The notes under the pieces were generated by a model that was not told where the DNA came from, ran no database searches, and saw nothing but the letters and a program-made list of their open reading frames with translations. From assembly GCF_964059065.1 (NCBI RefSeq), contig NZ_OZ060378.1, positions 124,001 to 188,000 on the forward strand: a stretch of 64,000 nt of DNA, written 5' to 3'. The stretch is from Buchnera aphidicola (Panaphis juglandis). Lineage in GTDB: Bacteria > Pseudomonadota > Gammaproteobacteria > Enterobacterales > Enterobacteriaceae. A program made the position numbers and the translations under genes. Below, in pieces: positions 1 to 11,073 of the stretch; position 1 is the first letter of the stretch, and each line of letters starts with the position of its first letter.

Positions 1-446
1 AAAATGGTTTTCAATTAAAAGCTTGGCAACCAGGTGGTGCGGGAACAGATTTTTTAACTGAGAGTGACCTTGATGTTAAGATGGATTTTGAAAGCATTGC
101 AAAAGCTGGAAGTAGATTTGGTACAGGAATTGCTATGGTTGTTGATCATACGGTTAGCATGGTATCATTGGTATTAAATTTAGAGAAGTTTTTTTCTCGT
201 GAATCTTGTGGTTTATGTACTCCTTGTCGTGAAGGTTTACCTTGGATAGTAAAAATTTTAAAAGAATTTGAATGTGGTCGTGCTCAAAAAAGCGATTTTA
301 AGATTTTAAAAGATCTATGTTATCAATTAGGTCCTGGTAAAACTGTTTGTGCGCATGCACCTGGAGCCATAGAACCGTTACAGAGTGCAATAAGAATATT
401 TAAATCAGAATTCGAAAAAGGAATTTTAAATTTTAGATCATCATAG
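1..446 (+). CDS. nuoF: NADH-quinone oxidoreductase subunit F, 3' part only (NuoF)
   Basis: This is the C-terminal part of the NADH-binding, FMN- and [4Fe-4S]-carrying subunit of complex I, in the peripheral arm on the cytoplasmic side. The reading frame is open from base 3 and enters the window mid-gene, so the FMN and NADH sites lie outside. The visible 147 residues include [12 protein letters not shown] and the N3 cluster motif [12 protein letters not shown], followed by the fourth cysteine in [10 protein letters not shown]. The protein ends about 15 residues before the E. coli one, losing only the C-terminal tail. It is the first gene of a same-strand nuo run; 92 bases separate it from nuoG. 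Identity is very certain; the 5' end is missing only because of the window edge. Confidence 0.97.
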   Translation, partial: NGFQLKAWQPGGAGTDFLTESDLDVKMDFESIAKAGSRFGTGIAMVVDHTVSMVSLVLNLEKFFSRESCGLCTPCREGLPWIVKILKEFECGRAQKSDFKILKDLCYQLGPGKTVCAHAPGAIEPLQSAIRIFKSEFEKGILNFRSS

Positions 447-538
447 TCTTTTATTAAATAATGGATATTTAAATATGATTTTTAATATATAATTTATAAA
501 GTTATTAATAAACTTTCATATCTTTAGGATTAATAGTG

Positions 539-3247
539 ATGAATGTAATACATATTAATGGCAATCAATATCAGGTAGATGTATCAAATAATTTATTACA
601 AACGTGTTTATCATTAGATATTGATGTACCTTATTTTTGTTGGCATCCAGAATTGGGAAGTGTTGGTGTATGTAGATTATGTGCTGTAAAGCAATATAAT
701 GATCGAAATGATAAAACTGGAAAATTGGTAATGTCATGTATGACTCCAGTAATGAATAATTCTATTATTTCTACTATGGATAATGAAGTACAAAAATTTA
801 GAAAAGGAATCATAGAATTATTAATGACAAATCACCCACATGATTGTCCAGTATGTGAAGAAGCTGGAAATTGTCATCTTCAAGATATGACGGTGATGAC
901 AAGACATAATCTTAGAAGATATAAATTTCAAAAACGTGTGCATCATAATCAGTATTTAGGTAATTTTATATCACATAATATGAATCGATGTATTGGATGT
1001 TATAGATGTATAAGATATTATAAAGATTATGCTGGAGGAAGTGATTTTGGTGTATATGGCATTAGTAATAATATTTATTTTGGTAGATTTAAGGATGGTG
1101 ATTTAAAAAGCGAATTTTCTGGAAATTTGATTGAGGTATGTCCTACTGGAGTTTTTGTGGATAAATTATCTCAAAATTATTATAATAGAAAATGGGATTT
1201 GCAGCATTCACCTAGTATTTGTCAACATTGTAGTATTGGATGTAATGTGATTGTTGGTGAAAAGTACGGAATTGTTGGTAAATTAGAAAATAGATATCAT
1301 GAAAGTATTAATCGTTATTTTTTATGCGATTTAGGTCGTTTTGGTTATCATTACATACATGCATCCTCTCGTTGTAAGATTCCATTTTTTATTTCTAAAG
1401 GAAAAAATATTCATCTTGGTGTGAATGATTCTATCCAATTAATATCTAAAATATTAAAAAAATATAAAAATGTTATTGGTATTGGATCTATTAGATCTAG
1501 TATAGAAAATAATTTTGCATTAAGAAAATTAGTTGGTGTAAAAAATTTTTCTAGTGGTCTTTTAGAAATAGAACAACAGTGTTTAAATTTAATCATTGAT
1601 ATTTTAAGTAATAGCGGTATTTATATTCCAACATTATCTGAAATTGAAGATTATGATGTAGTTTTAATTTTAGGTGAAGATATCACTCAAACTGCATCAA
1701 GAATGGCATTAAGTATTCGGCAATTGAACAATAAAAAAAAAATAGATAATAATTTTTTTAATAGTATTCCTAAATGGCATAGTGCAGCATTATTAAATGT
1801 ATCTAATAAAAAAAATTTTGTTTATACTATTTATACACATGAAACTAAATTAGATGATATTTCTGAAATAAAATATCATGCATCAGTTAAGGATCAGGAA
1901 ATATTTGCTTCTGCTATTGAAAATCATATCTCTAATACATCAAATAATTTTAAAAATTTGGATTCTCATGTATTAAAAGATATTTTTAATATTTCTAATC
2001 ATTTATCTTCATGTCGAAAACCATTAATTATTTCTGGATCACATTCTTGTAGTTTAAATTTAATTAAGTCTTCTGTAAATATTGCTCGAATTTTAAAAAA
2101 AAGAAATCAGGATGTTGGATTAGTTCTGTTAACACCTTCTTCAAATAGTATTGGTATTGGAATTATGTCAGATTTTTCAATAGAAAAAATTTTTCATAAA
2201 ATTATGAGTAATAATGTTGATGTGTTAATGATTTTAGAAAATGATTTATATCGTTCATTTTGTAAGGAAAAAATTAATAACATGTTAAAAAAATTAAAAC
2301 ATATTGTTGTTTTTGATCATCAAAATACATCAACTGTTAAAAATAGTACATGTTTTTTACCAATAAAAAATATTTTTGAAAGTAATGGAACTTTGATTAA
2401 TTATGAAGGAAGAGCTCAAAGGTTTTTTTCGGTTTTTGATCCTAAGGTGTATGATAAAAAATCATGCATTTTAGATGGTTGGAAATGGTTATATAAAATT
2501 TATTACAATTTTTATTACATGATTGATATTAATGTTACAGTTGATGATGTAATTCAAGAATACAGTGATTCAATAAAAGTATTAAACAAAGTAAAATATG
2601 TTGCACCAAATTCAAAATATAGAATTAAAAATCAAAAAATTGCAAGATTATCACATCGAGCAAGTAGTAGAACAGCAATATATTCTGCATTAAATATTCA
2701 TGAACCAGGTCAAAAAATCGATCATGATACCATTTTTTCATTTTCTATGGAGGGTATACAACAACCGGATCAAAATTCTTCATATATTCCATTTTCATGG
2801 TCTCCAGGTTGGAATTCTTTACAATCATTAAATAAATATTTATTAAAATCTAGTCGTTTTAATTCTGGAATTCGAATATTTGATCAAGAGCATTCGAATT
2901 GCAAATATTTTCTACATAAAATTTATCATTCTCAGGATTCATCTAAAGAATGGAGAATTGTTCCATATTACTGCCTATTCGGTAGTGAAGAATTAAGTCA
3001 ATATTCAATTATTATTAGAAATAAATGTTCTGTTTTATATGCATTAATAAGTATTAAATATCAAAAAATATTAAATTTAAATCATGATTCATTGATTGAA
3101 TTAAAATTATTTAATCAAAATTTTCAGTTTTATGTTAAATTTTCTCATACATTACCTTTACAACATCTTGGTTTACCGTTAGGATTTCCAAATGTTCCTA
3201 TGGAATTGATTGGAAAAACTATAAATGATATTAGGAGTATAATATAA
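539..3247 (+). CDS. nuoG: NADH-quinone oxidoreductase subunit G (NuoG)
   Basis: Large iron-sulfur subunit of complex I that carries electrons from NuoF towards NuoI in the peripheral arm. The start at ATG 539 gives 902 residues (E. coli about 908) and an N-terminus MNVIHING that aligns without gaps to E. coli MATIHVDG; a GTG directly before it at 536 is the alternative, and the AGGA at 526-529 could serve either. The 2Fe-2S cysteines (Cys34, 45, 48, 67), the HxxxCxxC-type motif [16 protein letters not shown], the [13 protein letters not shown] and EVCPTG cluster motifs, and the extra N7 motif CQHCSIGC...CD near residues 228-265 are all visible. The C-terminal molybdopterin-oxidoreductase-like half is more diverged, as is normal. 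An A10 run lies at 1733-1742 without breaking the frame. Confidence 0.97.
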   Translation: MNVIHINGNQYQVDVSNNLLQTCLSLDIDVPYFCWHPELGSVGVCRLCAVKQYNDRNDKTGKLVMSCMTPVMNNSIISTMDNEVQKFRKGIIELLMTNHPHDCPVCEEAGNCHLQDMTVMTRHNLRRYKFQKRVHHNQYLGNFISHNMNRCIGCYRCIRYYKDYAGGSDFGVYGISNNIYFGRFKDGDLKSEFSGNLIEVCPTGVFVDKLSQNYYNRKWDLQHSPSICQHCSIGCNVIVGEKYGIVGKLENRYHESINRYFLCDLGRFGYHYIHASSRCKIPFFISKGKNIHLGVNDSIQLISKILKKYKNVIGIGSIRSSIENNFALRKLVGVKNFSSGLLEIEQQCLNLIIDILSNSGIYIPTLSEIEDYDVVLILGEDITQTASRMALSIRQLNNKKKIDNNFFNSIPKWHSAALLNVSNKKNFVYTIYTHETKLDDISEIKYHASVKDQEIFASAIENHISNTSNNFKNLDSHVLKDIFNISNHLSSCRKPLIISGSHSCSLNLIKSSVNIARILKKRNQDVGLVLLTPSSNSIGIGIMSDFSIEKIFHKIMSNNVDVLMILENDLYRSFCKEKINNMLKKLKHIVVFDHQNTSTVKNSTCFLPIKNIFESNGTLINYEGRAQRFFSVFDPKVYDKKSCILDGWKWLYKIYYNFYYMIDINVTVDDVIQEYSDSIKVLNKVKYVAPNSKYRIKNQKIARLSHRASSRTAIYSALNIHEPGQKIDHDTIFSFSMEGIQQPDQNSSYIPFSWSPGWNSLQSLNKYLLKSSRFNSGIRIFDQEHSNCKYFLHKIYHSQDSSKEWRIVPYYCLFGSEELSQYSIIIRNKCSVLYALISIKYQKILNLNHDSLIELKLFNQNFQFYVKFSHTLPLQHLGLPLGFPNVPMELIGKTINDIRSII

Positions 3248-3254
3248 ACGTTTT

Positions 3255-4226
3255 ATGACAATTTCATTTTTTAATATTATTAAGATTTTTCATTGTTGTT
3301 TACGATCGTGTAAGTTTGTTTTTGAAATTATTTTTTTTAGTGCGATGTTAAGTTTTGTGGAGCGTCGGTTATTGGGTTTATTTCAAAATCGTTATGGTCC
3401 TAATCGTGTTGGTTGGTTTGGTTTGTTACAATTATTAGCTGATATGATTAAAATGCTATTTAAAGAAGATTGGGTCCCTGATTTTAGTAGAGCTGCTATG
3501 TTTATTATCGCACCGGTTATTGCTTTTTTATCATTATTATTCGTTATGGTGATAATACCTATCAATAATCATGCTTTAATTATTAATTTAAATATTGGTG
3601 TTTTATTTTTTTTAATTATGGCGTCTCTATCAGTTTATTCTATTTTATTTGCTGGTTGGTCAAGTAATAATAAATATGCTTTATTAGGTGCAATACGTTC
3701 TATTGCGCAAACTTTAAGTTATGAAGTATTTTTAGGTTTATCTTTAATGGGTGTTGTTGCTAGATCTCATTCATTTAATTTAATTGATATTGTAAATTCT
3801 CAAAAACATTTATGGAATGTAATTCCTCAGTTTTTCGGTTGTTTAACATTTTTAGTAGCTATTTTATCCCTATGCCATCGTCATCCATTTGATCAACCAG
3901 AATCTGAACAAGAATTAGCAGATGGATATCATATTGAATATTCTGGTATGAAATTTGGAATGTTTTTTATTGGTCAGTACACATCTATGATTGTTACTGC
4001 ATCATTGATGACTACTTTGTTTTTTGGTGGTTGGTATGGTCCATTTTTTTCGGGATATTTTTGGTTTTTTTTTAAAACACTTTTTTTTATCTTTTTATTT
4101 ATTTTATTAAGAGCATCTTTACCTAGACCAAGATATGATCAAATATTATATTTTGGATGGGTAATATGCCTACCATTAACATTATTAAATTTAGTTATTA
4201 CTGCTTTTGTTATATTATTGAATTAA
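3255..4226 (+). CDS. nuoH: NADH-quinone oxidoreductase subunit H (NuoH)
   Basis: Membrane subunit of complex I that forms much of the quinone chamber and joins the peripheral to the membrane arm. The 323-residue protein has about eight hydrophobic segments. Conserved blocks are [19 protein letters not shown] near residue 35, KEDWVPD, the loop [23 protein letters not shown] read around residues 213-235, and [11 protein letters not shown] near the C-terminus, which are the quinone-site loops of the family. It begins 7 bases after the nuoG stop and is followed 16 bases later by nuoI, so it is co-transcribed. Length is near that of E. coli (325). Nothing is missing. Confidence 0.97.
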   Translation: MTISFFNIIKIFHCCLRSCKFVFEIIFFSAMLSFVERRLLGLFQNRYGPNRVGWFGLLQLLADMIKMLFKEDWVPDFSRAAMFIIAPVIAFLSLLFVMVIIPINNHALIINLNIGVLFFLIMASLSVYSILFAGWSSNNKYALLGAIRSIAQTLSYEVFLGLSLMGVVARSHSFNLIDIVNSQKHLWNVIPQFFGCLTFLVAILSLCHRHPFDQPESEQELADGYHIEYSGMKFGMFFIGQYTSMIVTASLMTTLFFGGWYGPFFSGYFWFFFKTLFFIFLFILLRASLPRPRYDQILYFGWVICLPLTLLNLVITAFVILLN

Positions 4227-4242
4227 TTATTTTAGGTGTATT

Positions 4243-4776
4243 ATGTATTTTAAAAAATTTATTTTAAGTTTTTTTACACAAATACGAAGTATTTTTATAA
4301 CATTAAAACATATTTTAGAAAAACGTGAAACTCGATTATATCCAGAACATCCAATATATTTATCTCCAAGATATCGTGGTCGTGTTGTTTTAACAAAAGA
4401 TCCAAATGGTGAAGATAGATGTGTTGCATGTAATCTATGTTCTGCAGTATGTCCTGTTAGTTGTATATCTTTACAAAAATCTCAAAAGGAATCTGGACGT
4501 TGGTTTCCAAGGTTTTTTAGAATTAATTTTTCAAGATGTATTTTTTGTGGATTATGTGAAGAAGCTTGTCCAACTACTGCAATTCAGTTAATTCCTGATT
4601 TTGAGTTAGGTGATTTTAAAAGACAAAATTTAGTATATGAAAAATCTGATTTATCAATTTTAGGAAGTGGAAAAAATGATCGATATAATTTTTATCAACA
4701 GTGTGGAGTATCAATAAATAATACAAAGATTCTTAATTCCAGTACTCCAATTAATGTTAAAGATTTATTACCATAA
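4243..4776 (+). CDS. nuoI: NADH-quinone oxidoreductase subunit I (NuoI)
   Basis: Ferredoxin-like subunit of complex I that holds the two [4Fe-4S] clusters N6a and N6b between NuoG and the terminal cluster. The 177-residue protein (E. coli 180) shows both CxxCxxCxxxCP motifs, [12 protein letters not shown] near residue 61 and [12 protein letters not shown] near residue 100, and the family block [18 protein letters not shown]. The end, INVKDLLP, matches the E. coli end. The gene lies tightly between nuoH and nuoJ. Confidence 0.97.
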   Translation: MYFKKFILSFFTQIRSIFITLKHILEKRETRLYPEHPIYLSPRYRGRVVLTKDPNGEDRCVACNLCSAVCPVSCISLQKSQKESGRWFPRFFRINFSRCIFCGLCEEACPTTAIQLIPDFELGDFKRQNLVYEKSDLSILGSGKNDRYNFYQQCGVSINNTKILNSSTPINVKDLLP

Positions 4777-4790
4777 AGGAATACCATGAA

Positions 4791-5312
4791 ATGTTTTTAA
4801 TATTTAATTTATTATCTTATATAACAATTGTTTTTACGGTTTTTTCAATTATTCAAAAAAATATTATGTATGCTTTATTTTATTTTTCTCTTTCAATGTT
4901 AACTACTTCATGTATTCTTTTTTTATTAGGTAATTATTTTATTGCATCATTACAAATTATTATTTATTCTGGTGCTATTTTGGTATTATTTGTTTTTGTA
5001 GTTATGATGTTAAATTATAGTATATCTAGTAAAAATCGATATAATATTAAAATTAATTATTTTTACATATTTTTATTTTGTTTTTTTATTATTTTAATGT
5101 TATATAGGTTACTATTATTTCTAAAAAATAAATATATTTCTATAAAAGATCTTGATTTAAATGCTATCGGTATTAATTTATTTGAATCTTATATTTTAAT
5201 TGTTGAGTTTGTTTCAATATTATTATTATCGATTTTAATTATTGTATTTTTAGTTTCAAAAAAAAAAAAATTATTTCAGTCATCTATTTGTACTAATAAT
5301 CGGAACGATTAA
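4791..5312 (+). CDS. nuoJ: NADH-quinone oxidoreductase subunit J (NuoJ)
   Basis: Small membrane subunit of complex I next to NuoK. The 173-residue protein has five hydrophobic segments; the conserved SGAILVLFVFVVMMLNY block is at residues 60-76, and the EFVSILLL segment is in the last helix. The charged C-terminal tail is encoded over an A12 tract (5259-5270), which keeps the frame here but is long enough to be prone to slippage. The start at 4791 follows AAGGA in the nuoI stop region. It overlaps nothing and is followed by nuoK after 2 bases. Confidence 0.95.
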   Translation: MFLIFNLLSYITIVFTVFSIIQKNIMYALFYFSLSMLTTSCILFLLGNYFIASLQIIIYSGAILVLFVFVVMMLNYSISSKNRYNIKINYFYIFLFCFFIILMLYRLLLFLKNKYISIKDLDLNAIGINLFESYILIVEFVSILLLSILIIVFLVSKKKKLFQSSICTNNRND

Positions 5313-5314
5313 AT

Positions 5315-5614
5315 ATGATATCTATATTAAATGTTTTTTTTTTATTTTCATGTTTGTTTTTATTGGGTTTAATTTCAGTTATATTACATAAAAATTTATT
5401 TTTTATATTAATTGGTTTAGAAATTATGATTAATTCTATATCTTTATTTCTAGTTTGTATTGGAAATTATTGGAATAATCACGATGGACATATGCTTTAT
5501 ATTTTAATAATTACTATTTCTGCAATTGAAGCTAGTTTAAGTTTATCATTATTAATACAGTATTTTAGAAATACGAATACTTTAAATATTAATAAATTAC
5601 GTGAGATTTTTTAA
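5315..5614 (+). CDS. nuoK: NADH-quinone oxidoreductase subunit K (NuoK)
   Basis: Three-helix membrane subunit of complex I (MrpC/MnhC-like). It has 99 residues against 100 in E. coli. The helix-2 block LFFILIGLEIMINSISL carries the conserved glutamate of the proton pathway, and AIEASLSLSLLIQ carries the second conserved glutamate. The stop codon overlaps the nuoL start (TAATG at 5612-5616), a typical sign of translational coupling. Confidence 0.96.
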   Translation: MISILNVFFLFSCLFLLGLISVILHKNLFFILIGLEIMINSISLFLVCIGNYWNNHDGHMLYILIITISAIEASLSLSLLIQYFRNTNTLNINKLREIF

Positions 5615-7458
5615 TGAATACAGCTTGTTTGGTAGTTTTATTACCTTTAATTAGTTTTTTTATTTTATTTTTTTTTAGATATTTTTTATCATATAGGTTT
5701 GTTGTAATAATTAGTATTATTTCTTCTTTTATTTCTACTTTGTTAGTTTTTTTTTTAGGTCGTATATGTATTTTAAATCATTATTTTATATATTATAAAA
5801 CATTATGGACTTGGTGGTTTTTAGAAAATTGTAGAATTAATATTACTTTTTTAGTAGATAATTTGTCTTATTTATTTATTATGATGATTACATTTGTAAC
5901 ACTACTTGTTTATGTTTTTTCATCTTGGTATATGAAAAAAGATAATTATTATGCACATTTTTTTGCTTTTATGAATTTATTTGTAGCAAATATGCTGATA
6001 TTAGTTTTATCTGATAATTTTTTATTTATGTATCTTGGATGGGAAGGTGTTAGTTTTTGTTCATATCTTTTAATTAATTTTTATTACTATAAGACTTTTG
6101 TTAATTTATCTTCTATGAAGTCATTTCTTATTACCAAAATTGGAGATTTATTTTTTATACTAGCAATTTTGATGATTTATACTCATTATCATACTTTTGG
6201 TTTTTATGAGATACGATTTTTAATTAAAGTTCATTTGATACAGTATCAAAAATTTTTAAATGTAATTACTTTATTATTGTTACTAGGTGCAGTTGGAAAA
6301 TCAGCTCAAATACCTTTACAGGTTTGGTTACCAAAAGCTATGGTTGGTCCTGCTCCAGTTTCAGCTTTAATTCATGCTGCTACAATGGTGACGGCTGGTG
6401 TATATTTGATTTTAAGAAATTATGATATTTTTATTTTAACACCAGATATTTTAATGATAGTTGGTATCATAGGATGTTTGACATTATTTTTATCTAGTTG
6501 TTCAGCATTAGTTCAAAAAGATATAAAATATATATTAGCTTATTCTACAATGAGTCAAATTGGATATATGTTTCTTGCTTTAGGTATTGGAGCGTGGAAT
6601 TGTGCACTGATACATTTATTAACTCATGCATTTTTCAAAGCGTTATTATTTTTATCAATCGGTTCTTTAATTTTTAAATGCCAAAAAGAACAAAATATTT
6701 TTTTGATGGGTAATAAATTATATCGTCAGTTCCCTTTTTTATATATTTTTTGTTTAATTGGAGGTTGTTCTTTATCAGCGTTTCCAATTATTACTTCCGG
6801 ATTTTATAGTAAAGGTGAAATTTTATTGTATGCATATAATAGTCATCATATTTTATTTTTCATTATTGCGATGATATCTTCTTTTTTAACATCTGTATAT
6901 ATTTCAAGGTTATTAATAGTAACATTTCACTCAACATCAAGAATTGTTAGAAAAAATGTTTCAATTTCAAAATTAGAATATGTTCCATTGATAATTTTTT
7001 CTATTTTTTCTACTTATGTTGGTTTTTATATTATACCTGATATATCATGCATGTTTAAAAATATTCCTGTGACGCATCATTTAAATAAAATATATCTAGA
7101 GTTTTTTTCTAGTTTTATGGTATTTTCTGGTTTTTTTGTATCTTATTATTTATATATCATAAATCGTTTTTTTTTATTAAATTTTTTAAAATATAAATTT
7201 ATGCGTTATTTTTATATTATTTTAACTAGAGGTTTTGGTTTTTTTGATTTTTATCATGTTTTTTTTATTAAACCATATTTTTGTTTTATAAATTTTTTAT
7301 CTAATAAACCCTTTAAATATTCAATAGATTTTTCAGTATTGGTTTTAAAAAAATTAAATTATATATTTTTGTATACTGAGAATCGAATTTTGAGTTTATA
7401 TATTATGATGATTATAATATATACTATATTTTTAACTTGTATGATTATTTTATATTAA
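5614..7458 (+). CDS. nuoL: NADH-quinone oxidoreductase subunit L (NuoL)
   Basis: Largest antiporter-like proton-pumping subunit at the distal end of the complex I membrane arm, with the long lateral helix at its C-terminus. The 614-residue protein (E. coli 613) is hydrophobic throughout. Key blocks are LGWEGVSFCSYLL (the helix-5 Glu), GAVGKSAQIPLQVWL (the helix-7 Lys) and GPAPVSALIHAATMVTAG, the family signature with the conserved His. The start overlaps the nuoK stop by one base. All expected charged residues of the pump are present, so it looks functional. Confidence 0.97.
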   Translation: MNTACLVVLLPLISFFILFFFRYFLSYRFVVIISIISSFISTLLVFFLGRICILNHYFIYYKTLWTWWFLENCRINITFLVDNLSYLFIMMITFVTLLVYVFSSWYMKKDNYYAHFFAFMNLFVANMLILVLSDNFLFMYLGWEGVSFCSYLLINFYYYKTFVNLSSMKSFLITKIGDLFFILAILMIYTHYHTFGFYEIRFLIKVHLIQYQKFLNVITLLLLLGAVGKSAQIPLQVWLPKAMVGPAPVSALIHAATMVTAGVYLILRNYDIFILTPDILMIVGIIGCLTLFLSSCSALVQKDIKYILAYSTMSQIGYMFLALGIGAWNCALIHLLTHAFFKALLFLSIGSLIFKCQKEQNIFLMGNKLYRQFPFLYIFCLIGGCSLSAFPIITSGFYSKGEILLYAYNSHHILFFIIAMISSFLTSVYISRLLIVTFHSTSRIVRKNVSISKLEYVPLIIFSIFSTYVGFYIIPDISCMFKNIPVTHHLNKIYLEFFSSFMVFSGFFVSYYLYIINRFFLLNFLKYKFMRYFYIILTRGFGFFDFYHVFFIKPYFCFINFLSNKPFKYSIDFSVLVLKKLNYIFLYTENRILSLYIMMIIIYTIFLTCMIILY

Positions 7459-7574
7459 GATTCATGTAGATTTAAAATATGAAAAATTTTAGTTAATATT
7501 GGTATTAATTTGCTATATTTTATATTATTTATGTGAATTTTTTAAATATTTATTATGTATATAGGGTTTATTTT

Positions 7575-9068
7575 ATGTTACTAATGTTATTTATTATAAT
7601 TCCAATTATGAGTTCTATTTTTTGTGGAATATGTAGAGATAGGCATATTTTTTTTGTAAGGTTTTTTTCTTTATTTTCTTTATTATTAGTTTTTTTATTA
7701 TCAATTTTTTTCTGGATAAAGGATTTTTATTTTCATAGTATTCATTTATATCATGGATATTGGAAAGAGGAAATCATATTACCATGGATATCAATATTAG
7801 GCATAGATTTCCATTTAGGTATGGATGGTTTATCTTTAATGATGATTTCTTTATCAAGTATTTTAGGAATAATATCCATTTTATCATCATGGAAATATAA
7901 GAGTTACAATGGTTTTTTTTATATGAATTTATTTTTATTATTTACAGGAACTATTGGAACTCTTTTGTCTATAGATTTATTTTTGTTTTTTTGTTTCTGG
8001 GAAATGATGATTATACCTGTATATTTTATAATGATTTTTTGGGGTAATAAAAAATATCAAGAGAGAAAAAGGATATTTACATCCAATAAATTTTTATTAT
8101 ATACACAAATTTCTAGTATTTTAATGTTGTTTTCTATTATATTACTTTCTTTAAATTTTTATCATGAGACAAATATTTTTACATTTAATTATAATTATTT
8201 AATACATGGTAGAATTAGTTTTCCTATAGAATGTTTAATAATGCTTGGTTTTTTTGTTGCTTTTGCTGTTAAATTACCTATTTTACCTTTTCATGGTTGG
8301 TTACCAGATTTTCATAATCAATCTCCAGTAGATAGTTCTATTGATTTATCTGGTCTTTTAATTAAAGTAGGAGCGTATGGTTTATTACGATTTAACATAA
8401 GTTTATTTCAAAAATCTTCACACTATTTTCTTCCATTAATTATAGCATTAAGTTTGATGACTGCTTTTTATGGTGCTTTTATGGCTTTTTCTGAAAAACA
8501 GATAAAAAAAATTATTTCCTATAGTTCAATTTCTCATATGGGTTTTATATTAATGGCTATATATTGTGAAAATGTTGTTGGACATCAAGGGGCAATAATT
8601 CAAATAGTTTTTAGTGCATTGTCAACATCAGCTTTATTTATAATATTTAGTCATATATATCATTGTTTTAAAATATCTTCCATTGATCATTTAAGTGGTA
8701 TATATACGAGTATAAAATGGATTCCTGGTTTTTTTATGTTTTTTATTTTTACAAATTTGAATTTTCCAGGTACAATTAATTTTATTGGTGAAATCATGAT
8801 GCTGACTGGGATTTTCTATAAATTTCAATACGTAGCATGTATTTTAATTTTTAGTTTATTTTTTTCTTTTATATATTCAATAAATATAATTCATAAAATA
8901 TTTTATGGTATTCAAAAAAATATCATCATTAAAGTTTGTCAACAGATTAATAATTATGAGTTTTTTTTATTTATTTTTTTTATTTTCATAATTGTTTTTT
9001 TAGGTCTTTTTCCAAACATAATTTTAAGTACTATACATGATTTTAATAAAACAATATATATATGTTGA
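7575..9068 (+). CDS. nuoM: NADH-quinone oxidoreductase subunit M (NuoM)
   Basis: Antiporter-like proton-pumping subunit of complex I. I place the start at ATG 7575 (MLLMLFIIIP), which aligns with the E. coli N-terminus MLLPWLILIP and follows a GGGT at 7564-7567; an in-frame GTG at 7533 would add 14 residues without homology. This gives 497 residues (E. coli 509). The key Glu is in FCFWEMMIIP, the helix-7 Lys in AVKLPILPFHGWLPD, the next Lys in LIKVGAYGLL, and the C-terminal Glu in NFIGEIMML. Unlike its neighbours it is separated from nuoL by a 116-base spacer in which no gene is visible. Confidence 0.95.
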   Translation: MLLMLFIIIPIMSSIFCGICRDRHIFFVRFFSLFSLLLVFLLSIFFWIKDFYFHSIHLYHGYWKEEIILPWISILGIDFHLGMDGLSLMMISLSSILGIISILSSWKYKSYNGFFYMNLFLLFTGTIGTLLSIDLFLFFCFWEMMIIPVYFIMIFWGNKKYQERKRIFTSNKFLLYTQISSILMLFSIILLSLNFYHETNIFTFNYNYLIHGRISFPIECLIMLGFFVAFAVKLPILPFHGWLPDFHNQSPVDSSIDLSGLLIKVGAYGLLRFNISLFQKSSHYFLPLIIALSLMTAFYGAFMAFSEKQIKKIISYSSISHMGFILMAIYCENVVGHQGAIIQIVFSALSTSALFIIFSHIYHCFKISSIDHLSGIYTSIKWIPGFFMFFIFTNLNFPGTINFIGEIMMLTGIFYKFQYVACILIFSLFFSFIYSINIIHKIFYGIQKNIIIKVCQQINNYEFFLFIFFIFIIVFLGLFPNIILSTIHDFNKTIYIC

Positions 9069-9090
9069 TTTTTAAAAGGTTATTTTAAAT

Positions 9091-10524
9091 ATGTTTATGT
9101 CGATTTCAAAAATAATGGTTTTAGTTCCTTTTTTTGTATTAACAATGAGTATTGTAAGCATTATATGTTCTATAATTATAAAAAGAAATCATTTTTTTGT
9201 GTTTTTTTTAACTTTTTTTAGTATAGTATTGATTTTTATTTTATTATTATTTTTAAATTATGTAAATCCAATATATGTATCAAATTTGTTGTGTTTTGAT
9301 TTTTATTCTATGAAATATATTGATATGATAATTTTTTCAAGTTTATGTATGATTTTTATTTCATATTTTTATTTAAAAGATTTATTTTTATATAGAGAAG
9401 AATTTTATATATTAATATTATCTTCTATTATGGGTTCAATGTTATTAACAATTGCTCATCATATGTTTTCTGTTTTTATTGGTTTGGAGTTAATGTCATT
9501 ACCTATATATGGTTTGATGATGTATTCTATGCAAAAAAAAAAAATAGTAGGTGTGGTATTAAAATATTTCATACAATCCAGTATAATAACTATTTTGATG
9601 TTATTTGGTATTACTTTAATATATTTAATGTGTGGAAGCTTGGGTTTTGATGTTATCAAAATTTCATTATTAGTGAATAGTAAACGAGATAATATAGTTT
9701 TATTAATTGGTTTATTTTTTGTATTGACGGCATTTTTTTTTAAGTTATCATTGTTTCCTTTACATTTTTGGATATCTGATATTTATATTAATGTATCTCC
9801 TGTAGTTTTATTATATTCTACAACTGTTATTAAAATTGCAGTTTTTTCTGCATTAATGAATCTATTCATGTATTTTCCATATGAAAAATCTCAAATATTA
9901 TATTTTATTATGGAATCAATATCAGTTAGTTCAATTATTTTTGGTAGTATCATGTCAGTTTTTCAAAAAAATATTTTAAATTTTTTGGGGTACGCATCTG
10001 TAGTTCATATGGGTTATCTTGCTACAACATTATTTATGATTCATGATTCTTACATATCTCATAAATTGTCGGTAATATATTTTATAAACTACATTATCAG
10101 TAATATTGGTATTTTTAGTATATTAAATATATTACATTATTTATATTTAATTCAAATTAATAAAATATCTTTTTATTCAAATATATTTTTTGAGAATCCT
10201 GTTTTTGGAATTTCCATAATTATTATTTTGTTTTCCTTTTTGGGTATACCATTTACATTTGGTTTTATTACAAAATTTTTAATAATTATGATATCGATTT
10301 GTAAAGGTTATTTTTTGTTGAATTTTTCAATATTATTCAATTCTGGTTTAGGAATATATTATTACTTAAAAGTTTTGATAAATATATATATTAAAAGAAA
10401 TCATAATAATAATTTTTTACATGGAATAATTTCATATAAATTCATTAAAATTTTTGTTTTATTTTTCAGTATTATGATTTTAATATTTGGAATATTTCCT
10501 AATTTGATATTAAATATCGTATAA
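9091..10524 (+). CDS. nuoN: NADH-quinone oxidoreductase subunit N (NuoN)
   Basis: Third antiporter-like proton-pumping subunit of complex I and last gene of the nuo run. It has 477 residues (E. coli 485) in about 14 hydrophobic segments. The family blocks FIGLELMSLPIYGL (Glu), FFKLSLFPLHFW (Lys) and GIPFTFGFITKF (Lys) are present. The Ala-Pro-rich loop after helix 7 (YQGAPAPV in E. coli) is replaced by YINVSPVV, a mild divergence. An A12 tract at 9533-9544 stays in frame. A 549-base gene-free stretch follows. Confidence 0.96.
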   Translation: MFMSISKIMVLVPFFVLTMSIVSIICSIIIKRNHFFVFFLTFFSIVLIFILLLFLNYVNPIYVSNLLCFDFYSMKYIDMIIFSSLCMIFISYFYLKDLFLYREEFYILILSSIMGSMLLTIAHHMFSVFIGLELMSLPIYGLMMYSMQKKKIVGVVLKYFIQSSIITILMLFGITLIYLMCGSLGFDVIKISLLVNSKRDNIVLLIGLFFVLTAFFFKLSLFPLHFWISDIYINVSPVVLLYSTTVIKIAVFSALMNLFMYFPYEKSQILYFIMESISVSSIIFGSIMSVFQKNILNFLGYASVVHMGYLATTLFMIHDSYISHKLSVIYFINYIISNIGIFSILNILHYLYLIQINKISFYSNIFFENPVFGISIIIILFSFLGIPFTFGFITKFLIIMISICKGYFLLNFSILFNSGLGIYYYLKVLINIYIKRNHNNNFLHGIISYKFIKIFVLFFSIMILIFGIFPNLILNIV

Positions 10525-11073
10525 TAAAGACTTATTTTTTATTTTTATGATTCTGATAATAATTTAAGACAGTTGTTGTGTATTCATTAATGAATATCTA
10601 TTGTATTTATTTTTTTAATAATTTTTATAAATATTTTAATGAATACGTTTTTATAATAATATCATTATAAATAATGAATTATATTTATAGTATTGTGATG
10701 ATAATAAAGTACGAATCATACAATATGATTATTAATTGATATAAATCTTGAAAATAATTTTATATTAATTTTCATAATATTGTACATAAGAGTTGATGAT
10801 TGATATTAATAATATTATATTGTATTAAATAAAATTTATAATAGATTTTTAATATTATATTTTTTATTATTTAAAATAATATATTTTAATTTTTAATTTT
10901 ATATTTTTATATAAATATTATTTATTTTTGAAAGATTTAATTGAAAATATAGTTTTGTAAAATGGTTTTTTTATTATTTTTTTCTTTTTTAATGCATTGA
11001 TTATGATACAAACTTATAAGTTTTTATTGATATTGTATTATTAATTGATAAATTTTTTAAAAGTATTATTCTT
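10525..11073. other. Gene-free spacer between nuoN and folC
   Basis: 549 bases of very AT-rich sequence without a recognisable gene, tRNA or terminator. The only structure I note is a perfect 16-base palindrome at 10581-10596 (TATTCATTAATGAATA), which is not remarkable at this base composition. It probably holds the nuo 3' UTR and the folC promoter, or decayed sequence of a lost gene. Confidence 0.6.

Noticed and set aside
10581-10596. 16-base perfect palindrome in the nuoN-folC spacer
   Set aside because: Only AT-rich bases with one C and one G; expected by chance at this composition.
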